Shown: positions 13,201 through 27,009 of the stretch, one piece after another | Position numbering within the stretch: the stretch's first letter is position 1 | Layout: the number at the start of each line of letters is the position of its first letter | Assembly (NCBI GenBank): GCA_002633005.1 | Contig: NMRA01000142.1 | Location: 128,272-192,271 of the forward strand | Source of the DNA: Phoronis australis | Taxonomy: Eukaryota > Phoronida > Phoronidae | DNA length: 64,000 nt | Direction of reading: 5' to 3' | Program-made: the position numbers and the translations under genes | The notes under the pieces: generated by a model | Databases searched by the model: none | Told to the model about the DNA's origin: nothing | What the model saw: the letters and a program-made list of their open reading frames with translations, nothing else

Positions 13201-16200
13201 GCATTCATGGTGCACAGAATAAGAATAATTTGAAATTTTCATTCTATGGACCTGAACTCTTAATTTGAATTGAATGTGTAATTCTATTGAGCCTTTGGTT
13301 CACTGTTGTATTTGGCATCCTGTCATGTCATCTATACTTATATGTGTGTGAGCAGAGATTAGAGCTCGCTAACTTGAATCTTAGATATGCCTGTACTGTC
13401 AAACCCAATTGGAAATCTTTTCTTGCAGTTTTCTTGACATGACACCAGATGGCACTGTGTACATAGTCATGTGTTTTGTGTGTCGGTCACTAGAGGCCTG
13501 TGGATGTTCCATGTTTGTAACAGCAAGTTTCGCCATCGTTGCCTATGAATTTCCAGGCCAAGTAGCTACATATATTGTGAGTATCAAAGAATCTTCGGTG
13601 GATCAATTGGTCATCCAGTGTCTAGTTGCAAAATAGGTACAGACAGGTCACCACCCAAACACCAGTAGGAACACAATCAGCAGTTTCCCTGGTAAATAAC
13701 TTCTGCTATGAGCATTTTAAGATCTGGCATACAAAAGGAGAAGGTGACACAACTTATCAACAAGAGCTTCAGAGAATGGACTTCCTGTGGCGTGGTGACA
13801 TTTTGTGACATAACTCGCTCCCCTAAATTTGTGACCTTTTGAAAATTCTGTTACAAAATGTGAGAAATTTGTTGACTAAAGCCAGTAAGTTGTTAGCGTT
13901 TTGTTGGGTTTAGAGTTTATGAATTGATGATGCATCAAGTGGTGGTTCTTTTTTCATAAATTGCAAATTACGTGGCATGCAGACCAGACTTAATATTGCT
14001 TCTCACGTATGTCAATAAGTCAAAGTTGGTATGACTTATACACGCAAAAACTCCAAAAAAGTATGTGACAATTGAGACTTCCCTGTTACATTTTGAAAAT
14101 TTTGAGATGTGACAAACTGTGGCTTTCCATTAAACGTGAATCCATTCTCTGGAGTTCAGAAATTGGGAATTGGGGATACTCCTTATGTATGGAAGCTTTT
14201 TGAGCTTATTGAGCACAGGTAGTGGTGGTGCTTTTGATAAGATACATAGGCTACTGAAAGCAATTCCCATTGAAATGTGTCTTCACTCGTAGGCAGGACG
14301 ATGGTGGTTTTAGTCAGTTGTAAGCTAAGCTCAGCATGATTCACGGTGTATTTTCAGGGTTTCCTAGAAACGTTCAGTGGCATCGGAATGATGATCAGTC
14401 CAGCACTTGGTGGCGTTTTGTACGACGTAAGTAAGATACTCGATATCGAAGACTTGTATTCTTGGACTATGGTCACTAACAAATTGAGCGATGTTTTACA
14501 AATTTGTGTGGGATTTCACATTGCACTACCCGATGTTATACGAGATCTCACCACTAGCTTTTACCTGCTTACACTAACCTCCAGTGAACGTGTCCTCAGA
14601 AATTTATATTCAGTGAAATTTTTCTGTTTAATACAGTAATGTGCCTTGTATCACACGGCATGTAAGTGTGACAAAATAATGCATGTGGCTCCTCATAGCT
14701 CGCTTTAATGTTGCATCGGTCGCTGATTCAGAGTGGGGTCTAGTGCCTGGTTGCATGAAACAGTCCCAAATAGGGAATTGACATTTCTCTTATGCTGGTT
14801 TGGTTTCATCACTAATTTAATTTTAGACTTTGACGTAAATCGAGAGTGAACTACATGTGGAATTCTCATTGTAGTTGAAAAAAAGTGAGGATTTTTCTTG
14901 CATTTTCCCTGAATCGAGTCCTAATTCTTTTCCACTGAATTAATGGCTCACTTTCTAGTAACAGAAAATGCCACTAGAGGAGCTCATAATATGACATGCT
15001 AGAAAAAGATTACATCTGTAAGTATAGGAAGATGCAAATACGCAAAAGATATAAGGAACTTACTAGTTGAGTCCCTATTTGGACTGTTTCATGCAACTGA
15101 GCACGGGGTTCTGAACCTTTCTGCTCGATCATTCACATTATGGATTACACTCAAGCATCCAAAATCCTTGATCCACAGCTGCATCTTTTGGGCTACTGTT
15201 AAAAATCGTTAAGGTGTTGAAGCCATTTTAATAGTCCATTTTAACTTTTCCTTCTTTATGACGGTTTATGCTATGGATGGAATGAAGTTCGTTGAATTCC
15301 ATGTGACCTAATATCGTTCAGTGCGACTTAAAGATAAATGTCATTGGTGTCACATGCTGATCTTTTGTCATTCACAGGCTGGAGGGTTCAAACTTCCGTT
15401 CATCGTCATGGGTGGCCTGATGTTTCTGACCACTGGTCTTACCTTGTTTTTTCTCCCCGCTGACAGTGGTAAGTTGAACGCTTTTTGGCGGTCAATAAAT
15501 CCATTTGTGTTGTCAACAGTACGTTTCTCTCAATTTCTTAAGAATGTAAATTCATTGTCATTAAACAGGATTGGCCATTTTGCTATTGCACCAGGAGATG
15601 GAAAAATTAAACCGACACCTTCTTTTGAGAAAAAAATAGTTCAGACTTTTTACTGTAAGTATCAACTGACCTCAGCTTATTCATTACTCAGACTATGAGT
15701 GATTTCTGGGCTGCTAGTTTGTTGGTGCTTTAGGCTGTACTCTGGACAAAAAATGTCCCACTGGCTCCAGCCAACTTATTGAGGCTGGTCTCAAGGAATG
15801 AGCCATCACATCTAAATTCCTATCCCAAAACTCACTTCAACTCTGAGAAAGGGACAATTTGAGGCCAATTTTACAGTGGTAAGTGTTTTCTATCGGAAGT
15901 TAGTTTGTAACAGCTAAATATTTGAAATGTGCATTAAAAGAATCAGCTGCTTATTTTAGGAAGTTGTTGTTCTGTCATGAAAAGTGACTTACGACTGACT
16001 TAAGTCACGGATTTCGTCTGATGCTCCACGTAACTGCTGTAAAATAATTAAATCACACTTGAGCAAAAATGCAAAGTCATTGAAAACTCACTTTTTTGGT
16101 TAAATCGGATAAAAAGGATAGTTTGAATATTTAACTAGAAATTAGGGAGAAAGAATATTTTAAAGACTAGGTACGCTCAACTGACTTCACTGATTTTACC

Positions 16201-19200
16201 GGATCAAAAGGCTAAAAGGTTTCTGATTGGTTCTCAGTGACGAATTTTGGCTTACAAACCAATCAGATGTCTTAGCAGCCTAGTCAGTCAAGTGGGGCCA
16301 TTGTAATGTTTGTATTTGTGTATAGCAGTGTTGTGCAGTGAAGTGTAGGGTTTATTTACTATAATGACAAGGACGTTGTTCAATAATACCAACAACTCAC
16401 AGTCTGTCCCCAGCCTGAATTTGACTTATCTGTTATTATTGAATGAGTCATTATAACAATTAACAGATGGTTTATACACACACTTAATGTATTTAACTGG
16501 GTTTAAGATAGCTTAACCTGTTTTGACCTAGTGCCAATTGTCAACATTCTCAAGCAAAAGAATCGGAGATCACTACCTGTCCTCCAAAGTCTCCATTATT
16601 TTTTAAGTTCATCTAGTTAACAAAATATAACGTGGTTATTTCAGGAGACGGAGTGCCATTCAGTGGGTCCATGCTTAAGATGATTCGCATTCCATCCATC
16701 TTTATCATCTGCGCAGTAGTAGTAGCCAGTTCAGTGGCCCTAGGCTTCCTCGATCCCACGCTGGCTGACCATATTGACGACGTGAATGGGGTATGGCCTC
16801 CTGATATCTCCGGAGTTTTGTAAATTATCTTGTATTTAGTATCAGAGTCTGTGCACTAATGATTGAGGTGAAGGCAAAGCTACAACATTTTGAAGCACGT
16901 AAGAAAGCATAAATTAAAAAGAAAATTATAATTGGTTTATGATTGTCAATAGATTCAATAGAATTAATAATCTAATATATGACTTTTCTTGAAACAGATA
17001 CACTACCAAAAGACTGATTATGATAGAAAAGGTTGATGAGGTTTGCCAAAATTTGGACTGGTCAAAAAATCTCCCAAAAGTGGTCATAACATAGATCTAG
17101 AGGATATGAATTAATTATTGTTGTGAGTTTAATCTACATAGTACTTTACATATTCTTATTTGAAATTAGAATCGTAAACTTTCTAATTTCTTTTGTCCAC
17201 ATCACCTTTGTCACAAGCTGTAACATGGTGTGTTCTCACGTTCGACTAATTTCCATCATACCATATTTTAAAATACACTGTATTGAAGACATGGATGTTG
17301 ATTTTTATAGTCTTTTCTTATTGTAATTTCAGAAACCACTGAGTTCTTCTCTGAAGGGAGTAATATTCCTCATCGCCCCTGGAATTTATGGATTCACTGC
17401 TCCTATACTGGGTGCTATTAACGACAAGTTTGTGAGTACACTAACCCTAGTGTTAATGTTACCATGGACACTGTAGACTGGCTAGTCATTAGTTATTCAA
17501 AGGTAACGCCCTTAAAATGCTACTTGCATGCTATTTGTGATTTCATTTAATGCATGACACTCTATCATAAATAACCCAAAGGTTTATGTACATCTACTGT
17601 TGTTATGACGACGATTCCCTAAATTTAGCCTCCAAATTTTCCATCACTAGCCAAATGTAAACACAAATGAGACCGTGTTGAGTAAGAACCTTTTGGATAA
17701 GTATGCACAGTTTGTGAAAGAAATATCTGTGCCATTGTACTTGAAGGTGAAGACCTCATGCCTGGTCAACAGATTCACGGTAATGCATGTAGACTATGTT
17801 ATCTTGACTCGACCACCACTCACTGACTCCATCGATATCTTCTTGCGACTGAATAGGAAATCTCGTGATAAATTTCTAGTGCAATTCAAAATTTCATATA
17901 TCTTAATGAATTGCTATTTAAATAAATAGAGCATTCAGAAATTTTTTTACACCATAACTTTGTCTACGTTTTGTGACATCAAATTAACTTAGATAAGCAT
18001 GCAAGTACAAATAAGTTAGACCCATCCCTTGTACTGGATTCTACTGTTCCCAGTTAGATATACCTCTCAATATCTTAGAATTTTAATTAACTTGTTATAG
18101 TTCAGGAACAATTCGCAGTTATCGCCATGTTCATGAGTGCGCAAAACGCAATACGTTGGAGATGGAAGAGGTTGGCATGTGCCATTAGTCTAGAGTTCTA
18201 ACATTATTAAAATGAATGGGAGTATCGTCTCAAGAGCAATTGATTAATATCTTCATGATGTCAGTGCACAGACAAAACCAGTACTGAAGTTGAAAGCATA
18301 TTGCCAATGAACAAATTTTGCATTTTACACAATCATTTTTGGGGAGGAGGGCATTGGGGAAAATGTGTGTTTTGTGCACTTGAGGAAATGGCAGTACATG
18401 TGAACGGTCCCTAGCTTCTGTTCTGTCTTTGTTCCTGGTTTTCACGTTACCAGTGGTAATTGCGTAACTGTCCTCTTTGCTGTTTCCAAATTACTTCATC
18501 GGCTCTTGGTGTTTCAGGGTTTCACTAAAACAATGATGGTTTTAGGTCTGACATTGATGTTCCTGGCTCAGTTCTTCATGGGTCCGTCTCCGTTACTTCA
18601 TTTAGACAAGTAAGGACAAGTGTTTGATTGCTTTCTTATTCAAGTGTTGTTACAATGAACAATTGTTCATACTGGGTGTCTCTGAAAGAGCCATTTTCAT
18701 GTTGTGATTTTGTACCCAAAAGCCCCAAGGGAAAATTGTGTGTTGCAAACCACAGTGCCACCTAGGGTTCGCTTGTCAGCATTTAAGGTATTAAAATAGA
18801 AGTGAACCTTTGTTGACAAGTGATCATTAATGAACCTTTTAAGGATCAAAAATTGAGAAATTCTGGTGGATTTTTTGTCCATATTTTCCATATGTGTGCC
18901 CCATGCTACCCAAGCATGTAAAACGATCTTGAAAGAGCCACCAGGTGTCGTCTTTGCTGTCACTGGTAGTACAACAAAAATGCAGTGCTTAATTTTCTGT
19001 GGTCATTTACACAAGCTTAAAGCATCTGAATGTTGCTTAGTCTTCAAATTAACTTAAAAAAAACTTTAAGCTCAACAAAAGCTATATGCTTTAATGAGAC
19101 GTGTCAAACATGAATAATTTTGTAGCTAGTAGGACACATGTAGGTTTTGTGCAAAAATTTTCTTGTCTGAAGAATCTACGACAATCTCAATGAAGGAAGG

Positions 19201-21853
19201 TGTGATTTTGGAATAAATCGGACATTGTAAGTATGCACGGGATACTTTTCTATAATTATCAAGGATTTGAACTGTAACCCTTCGTAGCGATCGCTCTTTT
19301 CATTGTTCATTTACTGATGGCTGTACTCTTAATTGTAGGTCGCTATGGTTACTCATTGTATCTCTTATTCCCCTCGGTTTTGGTGTTGGGTTAGCCCTCT
19401 TGCCGACATTCCAAGAATGTATCAATAGAGCAATGTAAGTATTTGCTAGTTAAAAGGGGCATTTTGACCCTGTTTAGTATTCAATGTTGAATTCTGAACG
19501 GAAGCACCTTGGGATTTAAAACTTTGCCAGCCTTATCCGATATTAAACTGTTGCTAAATGAGCCGTCAACTCAAGTCTCAGGTAAAGTGTACTGCGCCTT
19601 GTTTAAATTCCTAATGTTAGAATTGGCTAACCCCAATAATCTCTGAAAGCTTTTCTCGAGTCGCTGATGGTTTCGATGTTCTTGTTTGTAATGGAAGTCA
19701 AGTCGTATCATGGCATGGATTGTTATGAGACTGATTGTATGAGGTAACAGTATTATCAAGAGCTGGAATTTATAGTCATGTGGTGCTTGCATGTCTTTGA
19801 AGTTTGCTGTGCAATAGTCTTTTTTTAAGGAATATATGCTTATCAAGGTCTTTTGAAAACATTGCAGACCATTTCTTGTTCTAAATGATCATGTCAGGGT
19901 GAATACATGGTCACAATACGTAAAGTTTGCGCTTTGTCATGTACAAGAACCGCTAGCGTTAAATCACAGCCATTATCACCCAACTACCCTCATTATCACA
20001 ATTTTCGCATTAGAATGACCTCAGTAATAACTGTCGGCTTAGAAGCACGGTAGATAATTGACTTGTGTATCAGAAAGTTATCTTGTGGACCAAGGTTCCC
20101 ACGCATTCTAGTTAGTAGCATTGTCTCACTTGCTACGCTGTGAATTCTAAGTCTCGCCATTCAGAACTGAGCTTAATTGAGTTAAAAGGCAACGTTTTGC
20201 CAGCTTGTGCTGGCTTTTTCAAGTCCTTGCGACCTCTGGTGGCTCCAGTCGGAGTTGAGAAAATTGGCGGGAAATTTTAGTCAGCATCCTGTACCAGGTG
20301 TGTGATAAGTTGTATCCACCAGAGGTATCACAGGCTTGGAAATATCAGCAGACGCTGGGGAAACGTTGCTCTTTCATCTCGAGTGAGTTCTGCTCATAAT
20401 TTTCTCGCACTGAAAGAATCATAACATACATTGATTTTCCAAGTTTCTATTGTCATGCCAAAGAAAACTCATTTTCATGCAATAAATAATTCAAATGTTT
20501 AATAAACAACTAGCTTTGTTTCGACTGCCTAACCACTTAACGATAGTCTGATAATGACCATCTGTCTGTGTTCTTCTGACGGACTCGTAAATTTTGTTTT
20601 AGGGTGAATGGATTTGAGGATTGTCTGGATACTTATGGCCTTGTCTCTGGTTTATTCAATAGCTCTTTCTCACTAGGGTAAGTTTCCTAATCACAGCTTA
20701 ATTCGGAGTCGTTCGCATTTCTATTTTGTTATATCTGCTCTTCAGTGGTACAGCGTGTGTCAACTTAACGGGAATTCTTGGCGTTTAGCCGATGAGTTCA
20801 AGGACAATTCGCCATCATAGTGGCCGGAATGACGTATTGTAACATGTTGTGACAGGTCATCACTCGTCATGCCAGTGAAATGGAATTTTTTTGAATAATT
20901 TTTGTTAGCTGCTATTTTTTAGCCTCTTAAACAGGATGGAATGCCGCTTTAAAATGATCAATTTGTGAAATTTTTTCGCTTTTTTGTCTGCTCCTTGAAA
21001 CATGCTTGTCCTGTATGTAATGACAGTTTGTCGTTTCAGGGCGTTCATTGGTCCCACATTGGGAGGTTACTTAAACCAACAGGTCAAATATCCATGGGCC
21101 AGTACTTATTTGTCTTTCATTCTGGGAGGAATGGTAAGTGTTCTTTGATGTGGTGAACTGAAAACTAGCTTTACCTTAATTGGATTTGGTTTGGTGTGTA
21201 AAATGTTCAGATACTGTCAGTGGTAAATCAGAATTTTAACCACATTTCTATTGTCTATTCTGAGCAGTAGCAAATTATTTTGAGATGTTGAAATCCCAAA
21301 TCCATGCCAACGTTTTAGCATGTGTCTGTGGTGATCAACTTTTCGGCAAATGGTAGGCTTGATCTTTTGTTCATTTTGGGCATGTACCATATGTTGCAGT
21401 TTCAAGAGATACCAAAAACTGAAACTGGGCAAAGTTGTAGACGAGAAGCGCTGGATGTTTTTATGATGTTACTTTACGTTGTTTGGTCATTGTTATAAGT
21501 AATTAGAAAAATGCCAGTGGTGCATAAATACAAAACTTTCAAAATTTTGTAGTAATAACCGGTTTTCTCCACTGAAAAAACAAGCATCAAACTGGTTCTC
21601 AAAATGAGGCCACGTTATATCCAACTAGTATTTCTTGTGTTTCTAAGCAAATTGCAATGTTCTAACATTTTCATTTCAGGCAATCATTTTACTCGTGTTC
21701 TACATAGTTTTCCCCAAAGTGGCGAACGACAGTCCCAAACTACTTGCAGAGTCCTCTACAGAGGAAAGGCAGAGTTTACTCAACGGACATGTTTCCAAGC
21801 CAACGACACCCGTCCCTAATGGGACACTGTCTCCCGATGTGACCAATTGCTAG
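10229..21853 (+). CDS. SLC18B1: SLC18B1-like vesicular polyamine transporter, paralogue 1 (complete, 13 exons)
   Basis: Exons: 10229-10585, 10785-10880, 13056-13129, 13429-13576, 14358-14426, 15378-15468, 16645-16790, 17333-17431, 18518-18609, 19339-19434, 20603-20677, 21040-21133, 21680-21853. They total 1,611 nt (536 residues plus stop), all GT-AG, phases closing exactly. The protein is a 12-helix major facilitator transporter of the SLC18B1 branch, which moves polyamines into vesicles by proton exchange. Marks are a ~90-residue acidic/serine-rich cytoplasmic N-terminus, TM1 ending GILAPFFPQE, the loop LTKIGAKFM, the GxxxxPxxGGxLYD helix (exon 5), LGFLDPTL (exon 7), NDKFGFTKT between halves (exons 8-9), and GPTLGGYL (exon 12). 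The tail has EERQSLL, a dileucine sorting motif matching the position of the human one. An acceptor (ttttccag) two bases before the ATG implies an upstream non-coding exon. Confidence 0.92.
12117..12150 (+). repeat. 17-bp unit, two tandem copies
   Basis: GATGCCTCGTTTCTGCA occurs twice head to tail. Confidence 0.9.
12279..12400 (+). pseudogene. Fragment of a non-LTR retrotransposon ORF, C-terminal zinc knuckle
   Basis: Reads PGHMGSPVCPECGTDVETLK then HLIES, and after one frameshift FYRLRSKLLDV. A CPxCG...ETxxHLIxxC/F-R pattern after PGHxGxP is typical of the region following the reverse transcriptase/RNase H part of many animal LINEs. The frame breaks at a stop and there is no reverse transcriptase nearby, so it is a dead 5'-truncated or internal fragment inside an intron. 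Identification rests on one motif. Confidence 0.5.
16221..16268. repeat. Inverted repeat with CCAAT/ATTGG arms
   Basis: TCTGATTGGTT and AACCAATCAGA are perfect complements around a ~25-base spacer within intron 6 of the first transporter gene. Weaker complementarity extends outward (AACTGACTTCACT versus AGTCAGTCAAGTG). Confidence 0.6.
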
Positions 21854-21923
21854 TACAGAGTGTAGAGCTGTCTAGGTTTTATGGCATTGTTATAGTGTTA
21901 TTAATTACATTAATTACACTATT

Positions 21924-22415
21924 GCTTGGAATTTTCCGCGGAAACGTGGATTTCCGCTTTTTTCAAATGTTCTGTCTGCGCATTTCCGCTTAAAAAAAAA
22001 TCGGATTTGATATAAAATTTCCTCGGCAAATTCCTTTCTTACCGTGGCGTTGCCGACGACGTTCACCTCGAAAAGCGGAAGTTGCTCTTTATGTTTCGGA
22101 GGAACGTAAATTGTCAACATTGCCGGGGCATCTGGGATAGCGTGGTGGGATTTTCAATGGCGTCTCGTGTGATTGTAAACCGTAGTGACAAATACTACGG
22201 CTCTGCACCCAAAAATGTGTGGGGGCGGGAGTGGAGGAGTGGATGGACGAGATAAAAAGACGCAGACGCATGCTACTGATGGTGCTAACGTTTTTTTTTA
22301 GTCCTACCGATTTTTGTCGGCGAAAGGTTCACATCAACTATTTCAAGGCTGGGTAGCGCGCATGTTTTGGGCTGTAAAAGTTTCCGCATTTTTTGTCATT
22401 GGTCATTCCAAGCCC
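21924..22415 (+). mobile_element. GCTTGGAAT-family TIR element, 492-bp copy
   Basis: Starts GCTTGGAATTTTCCGCGGAA and ends GGTCATTCCAAGCCC. Its first ~350 bp match, in opposite orientation, the left half of the larger copy in the BLTP1 intron (56945-58525). The aligned interior includes ATGGCGTCT and a stretch reading NRSDKYYGSAPKNVWGREW, which looks like the decayed start of a transposon ORF. It lies in the 3' flank of the first transporter gene, starting 71 bp after the stop. Confidence 0.7.
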
Positions 22416-24172
22416 TGTTACTTTCCAAGGAGCGAAAATGTCTTACCTGTTGGAGTGCTTTCAACTCACTAAACAGTCTAATATAAGAGCAACATCAAGG
22501 TTAAACGTGTTTGAATTTTGAGAAGTCACACACATGAGAGACAAACTACCTCAGAGGACCTCGACATGTCACCGGCGACACATTGTGTGAAGAGACACCT
22601 GAGATCATGAACTGACTGTGTCTGATGTCTACAGCTTGTTCAGTATTATAGTTCTACTGAGGTGACGAAAAACAAATAATTGGTGTAATGCTCTTTTGAT
22701 CTCATTACGAGTTTTACACACTTATGTATTTATACAGCACATGTCAAAAATATTCAGACAAAATGACCGGAAATTCCACGTCATGATGGCTGAGTGTAGG
22801 CGGAATTCCCGTCACGACGGCTGAGCACAAGTGGAATCCCCCGTCATGACTGAGTAATTTATCATCAGAGTAGCTAGAATGACCCGTTTTAACGAGGAGG
22901 GAAACAATATTTTGCCTCAATACTTTTGATGTGTACTGTAAACCAACTTGGAAAAGTCTGGATTTAAGACACGCTGTTCTTAACTGCATAACCATAAGGC
23001 TGTCTGTGTTGTGTATGATTTCTATAAAGCAAGGCCCTGTGAGCCAATTCTGAGATTAAAACGTGAACTTAAAAGTCACTGCTTACTAGTCAAGTGTGCG
23101 CTAACTCGCCACGTACAGACATCGTGTCAAACACGATGTTGCTGCGTTGTGAATTTATTGATGATTTGCCTGAGCAACCTTAAGCCTGGTGTGTATACAG
23201 TAATGCTGATATCTGTTAAGTTTAACGAGATCATGGTTGCAGTGCAACTGTTGGTCTTTGGTTAAGAACTCGGCATAATTTTGTTTTAAAGTGACTGCTA
23301 AACAGGGCGAAATTCACCTGTAAGTTTTTGTTGATTTATCAAAATTTTATTATGTTTGATTTAAAAAGTGGAAGACTTTAGTGTAAATTTTTTATTAGTC
23401 AAGCGAGCCTTAGTGTTGTGATTCATAAAATAGCAAAATGTGTGAATCATACGTCAACTTTGTAGAATGTAGCGTTTAGTTTTTGGCATTTTGTTTTCAT
23501 AAAATTCTTTTAAGTGTTATATGTGTATGGGATTTCTTTGGGCATTTCACAAGGCACGAAATTGTGTTGCATTTTGCTAGTTTTATGAGGTTCTACAGTT
23601 TTAATTTATCATTGGATGTCTTTTGAATTTTCATATTTTGTTTTTGGTCTTTGACAAGTGCAAAACAAAGTGGGGGTCACCGAATTAGTGTTCCAACAGA
23701 ACTGCCTAATTAGAAGCACCTCTGGCAAATTTACAAAAGTTACTGAAAATCCACCTCTGGCTGAATCAATAATTGATATCCTTGTGAATATGGATGAATT
23801 TCATTGCATAATGTCAGTTTTTTGTTTGAACGGCTTATAATGTGTCAATTTACAGAGCTGATGTAAGGGTATTTTCTGGATGTTGAGCTCCTCAAATTTT
23901 AGTATTTTGGTTTTTACACAAATGCTATGAAGTAGGTTTGTTTTTTTATGTACTGCTTTGATGCCCATTTTGTTCTCTGTGAAATAAGAGAAAAAATTAT
24001 GGGGTCATCGACAGTATCACTTAAGAATGCCCAAATTTAACCTTACCCCAAAACCTTTCAGTAGATGGTCATTATGTTACCGTAAACTTGCGGGTTAACG
24101 CCCATATCCGGGTAATTGCCCATGCCTGGGTAATCGCAGTAGAAAATATTTTAGTGTTTTCTAAATTAGTCA

Positions 24173-24302
24173 ATATCATAAGTTGTGGATAGAACTGAAT
24201 CATTTCAACTGCGCTTATTTGATAAAAATGTCTCCGAATATCTGGGACATTTTTATCAAGTAAGTCTAGTTGAAATGAATTGATTCACTCCACAGTTGAT
24301 AT
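24173..24302. repeat. Long foldback, hairpin with ~57-bp arms
   Basis: Left arm (24173-24232) and right arm (24246-24302) are about four-fifths complementary, including exact TTGATAAAAATGTC / GACATTTTTATCAA beside a 13-base loop and CATTTCAACT / AGTTGAAATG further out. Could be a small MITE or the gene of a structured RNA. Confidence 0.75.
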
Positions 24303-25321
24303 GGCTGGATGGATCAAGACTGCATTTCATTACTCAATGTCCTAAGCAACAACAATTGCTTTACGTTTTTGGCAAATTGTGACCAATCCCCTTACATTGT
24401 GAAAGTAGCAGCACTGCTAGTCATTGTTGTTTCAAAACTTTGTTGTTTATGTGTGAAAAGTCTTTCCTCATTTATAAGACCGGATGTTCCTGGATTTGGA
24501 GTTAAGCAGAACTGTTTGGAACTTTTACTGTTTAAAAATGGTTTACTTTTAACACTAATAAGGCAAAAAGTAACGAAGTTAAATTACCATTGTTAATGAA
24601 TGAACTTAATATCTGTTTTGTTTATTTTTGTAACACCCATTGTGTTTTTAGTTTCGTAGAACTTAGTATTTGCATAATCATTATGACAGTTATTTTCGTA
24701 TAATAATCTTCCATTTTGTATTTTATTATGAGGTATGTCATTATTGGTAGTATTTTATGTTTCCCTAAACACTTCTGGAATACACGGATTGGCACTGATC
24801 ATTTGGTGTCGGTTACCAGGCATGGTGTTGAGAAAGTTACCTGCTTGGCCTATTGCTTCAAGTCCCCTAAGCTAAGTACACTGCTCAGGTCAAGACGTGG
24901 TAATACCATGACTGATGCACTAGTCCAATTGGTTTCATGGACTTACCACTTTCCTTCGTGGGTAACCATCATTCAGTTATACCCTGAGCTTAATGTAATT
25001 TGATGCCATTGGCTGAGCAGGTTGCTCTGTACCATGCCTTATTAAGCTAGTCTACCCTTTTGTGTTCATGTTTATGTGCTTTTCCTTCCCTAATATTGAC
25101 AAAGTAATGTATAATTTTCTTCAATTTTGAATATTTACATAAAAATGTATAGGTTAGGTGTATCATGTTCCAAAATTCTACATATTTTAGACTATTTAAA
25201 TTTATATGCTCATATAAACGTGTGTTGGGTATTTTCACTGCAGGTGCGATTCTAAGAGTGTTATTGTTGAACATGTATGAATCTCTGCTTCATTTGCCAA
25301 GTCACTATTGAACATTCTACA

Positions 25322-25520
25322 GGGCTTGGAATTTTCCTGTTTCCTTTTTTTGCATCCCTTTTTATCATTATTTTGACTTTATTCACGCAAAAACGTTTAT
25401 TTCTCAACCAGTTAAATGTTACAGCACAGAAATTAATTCTTTCACACAAGCCTATTTATTTGTGGAACGATGCGTCACCTGGAAAATTTTCCTCTTTTTG
25501 TCACTGGCTATTCCAAGCCC
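25322..25520 (+). mobile_element. GCTTGGAAT-family TIR element, 199-bp copy
   Basis: Begins GGGCTTGGAATTTTCC and ends GGCTATTCCAAGCCC, giving an 11-bp terminal inverted repeat. The interior matches 7838-8054. Non-coding, MITE-sized. Confidence 0.8.
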
Positions 25521-26421
25521 TGATTCTATTTGCCAAAGACTGTTGGCATTTGTTGTGTTGCTTTGATAGTCTGAACTCGTCATGTAAGGGTACCAGGCAT
25601 TCGTGAGCACTTGCGTCATTCCTAAGAACTTTTGAATCTGCATAATTCATTGAATCATGCATGCGATATCTTAAACACGAACAAGATTGATCATGGGTGC
25701 CCATCTGCATAATTGTAAGTCATCGTCAGAACCACTTAAATGGATGCCAATCACAAATGCGTTCTCTCGTTATTCCCGTTATTATTCGTGTGTATGACGA
25801 TGTGGTCGTTGGAACGTGTGATTCAACGGTTTGCGTTTCTGATACAATAATTCGGCTTACAGTTGCCTACAAGCCTTGTTATGAGACTTCCTGATAAAAT
25901 ACGAAGAATTCTTTTGGGACCACCACACCTTCAGATTAGGTGTGCCTCTGGCCACAAGGGAACTGAGTTTGAGTCTTATGTTCTAATATATTTCCCGCTA
26001 AAACCAGTAATTTGGTGTTGACCTTTTGGTGCCATGATAACTGTGAAATATCAGGTTAATGGGTTTGTGCTTTGTTGTGATTCGTTGCCATACTTTATTC
26101 ATGTAAAGAATATTATTAATAAACCAGATACCATCATAATTCAGATTGTGAATTTCAACATGAAAACCATTGCGTTCGTGGTTGAAGATTTTTTTTCTAT
26201 TTTTCTGGTCACAATGATATAATGTTAAAATTTCTATACGAAAAATCTCATTTGAAATTGTAACGTCATGTTTTTTTTTCGCTTCCTTAAAATGACTTAA
26301 CTGCAAACAACAATAAATAGTTATTAAAGTTAATCGATTAAAACGTGTAGTTTTTAAATTTCACCTTACTAATGGCATAGATTCTCTCTGACCTCTTGAT
26401 ATAGGAGCAAACAACAAATAT

Positions 26422-26652
26422 TTTATGATCGACATATGTCCCGAATGATATATAATAGTTCGTGTGTCGCAAGCTCGTTACCAGAGATGAGACAAACACC
26501 GGGGTAGGTGATATAAGGTCATTTATTATGACTAGTACAATTACAAGTAAGGACATTTACATGACTAATACAATTACAAGTAATATGTAGTGACTAAACA
26601 TAAGTAAGGTAAAAAATACTAATCTCTGGTAAGATGGGCAAATGAAAAGCGC
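26422..26652 (+). repeat. Long direct repeat, left copy
   Basis: A ~231-bp unit from TTTATGATCGACATATGTCC to GGGCAAATGAAAAGCGC, repeated at 27010-27265. Inside it a ~30-bp word (tttattatgactagtacaa and variants) is itself repeated. The pair brackets 357 bp. Confidence 0.85.
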
Positions 26653-27009
26653 CGGCCACGTACGTGGGAATGCCGAAAAGGGGGATGGTAGGGGGTGGGA
26701 AAATTTGAGAAGTTTTAGACATACGTCGACGAGGCCGGAACGAAGGAGGTGAACGGGAAACGAGGTTGAGCTATATGTTATATTTATCTAATTGACAGTG
26801 CAATGTGAATTCCTAAGGACACGTGACAATCATCAACCTAAGAGCCCAGCGCTGACCAAACTCTGGGCACGTGATAACAACTGACCAATGAGGCTGGGAA
26901 AACGACGAGTAGTCCTACACAAAAGGAATTAATGGACTAGACTGAATTGAGGGGTGAAAGGAGTAAGGTCCATATGCTCACATAAATATATTTAACGAGT
27001 GAAATACCA

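Noticed and set aside
17123-17326. Hydrophobic 67-residue frame in intron 7 of transporter 1
   Set aside because: AT-rich intron sequence just before the exon 8 acceptor; not in phase with the gene and has no counterpart in paralogue 2.
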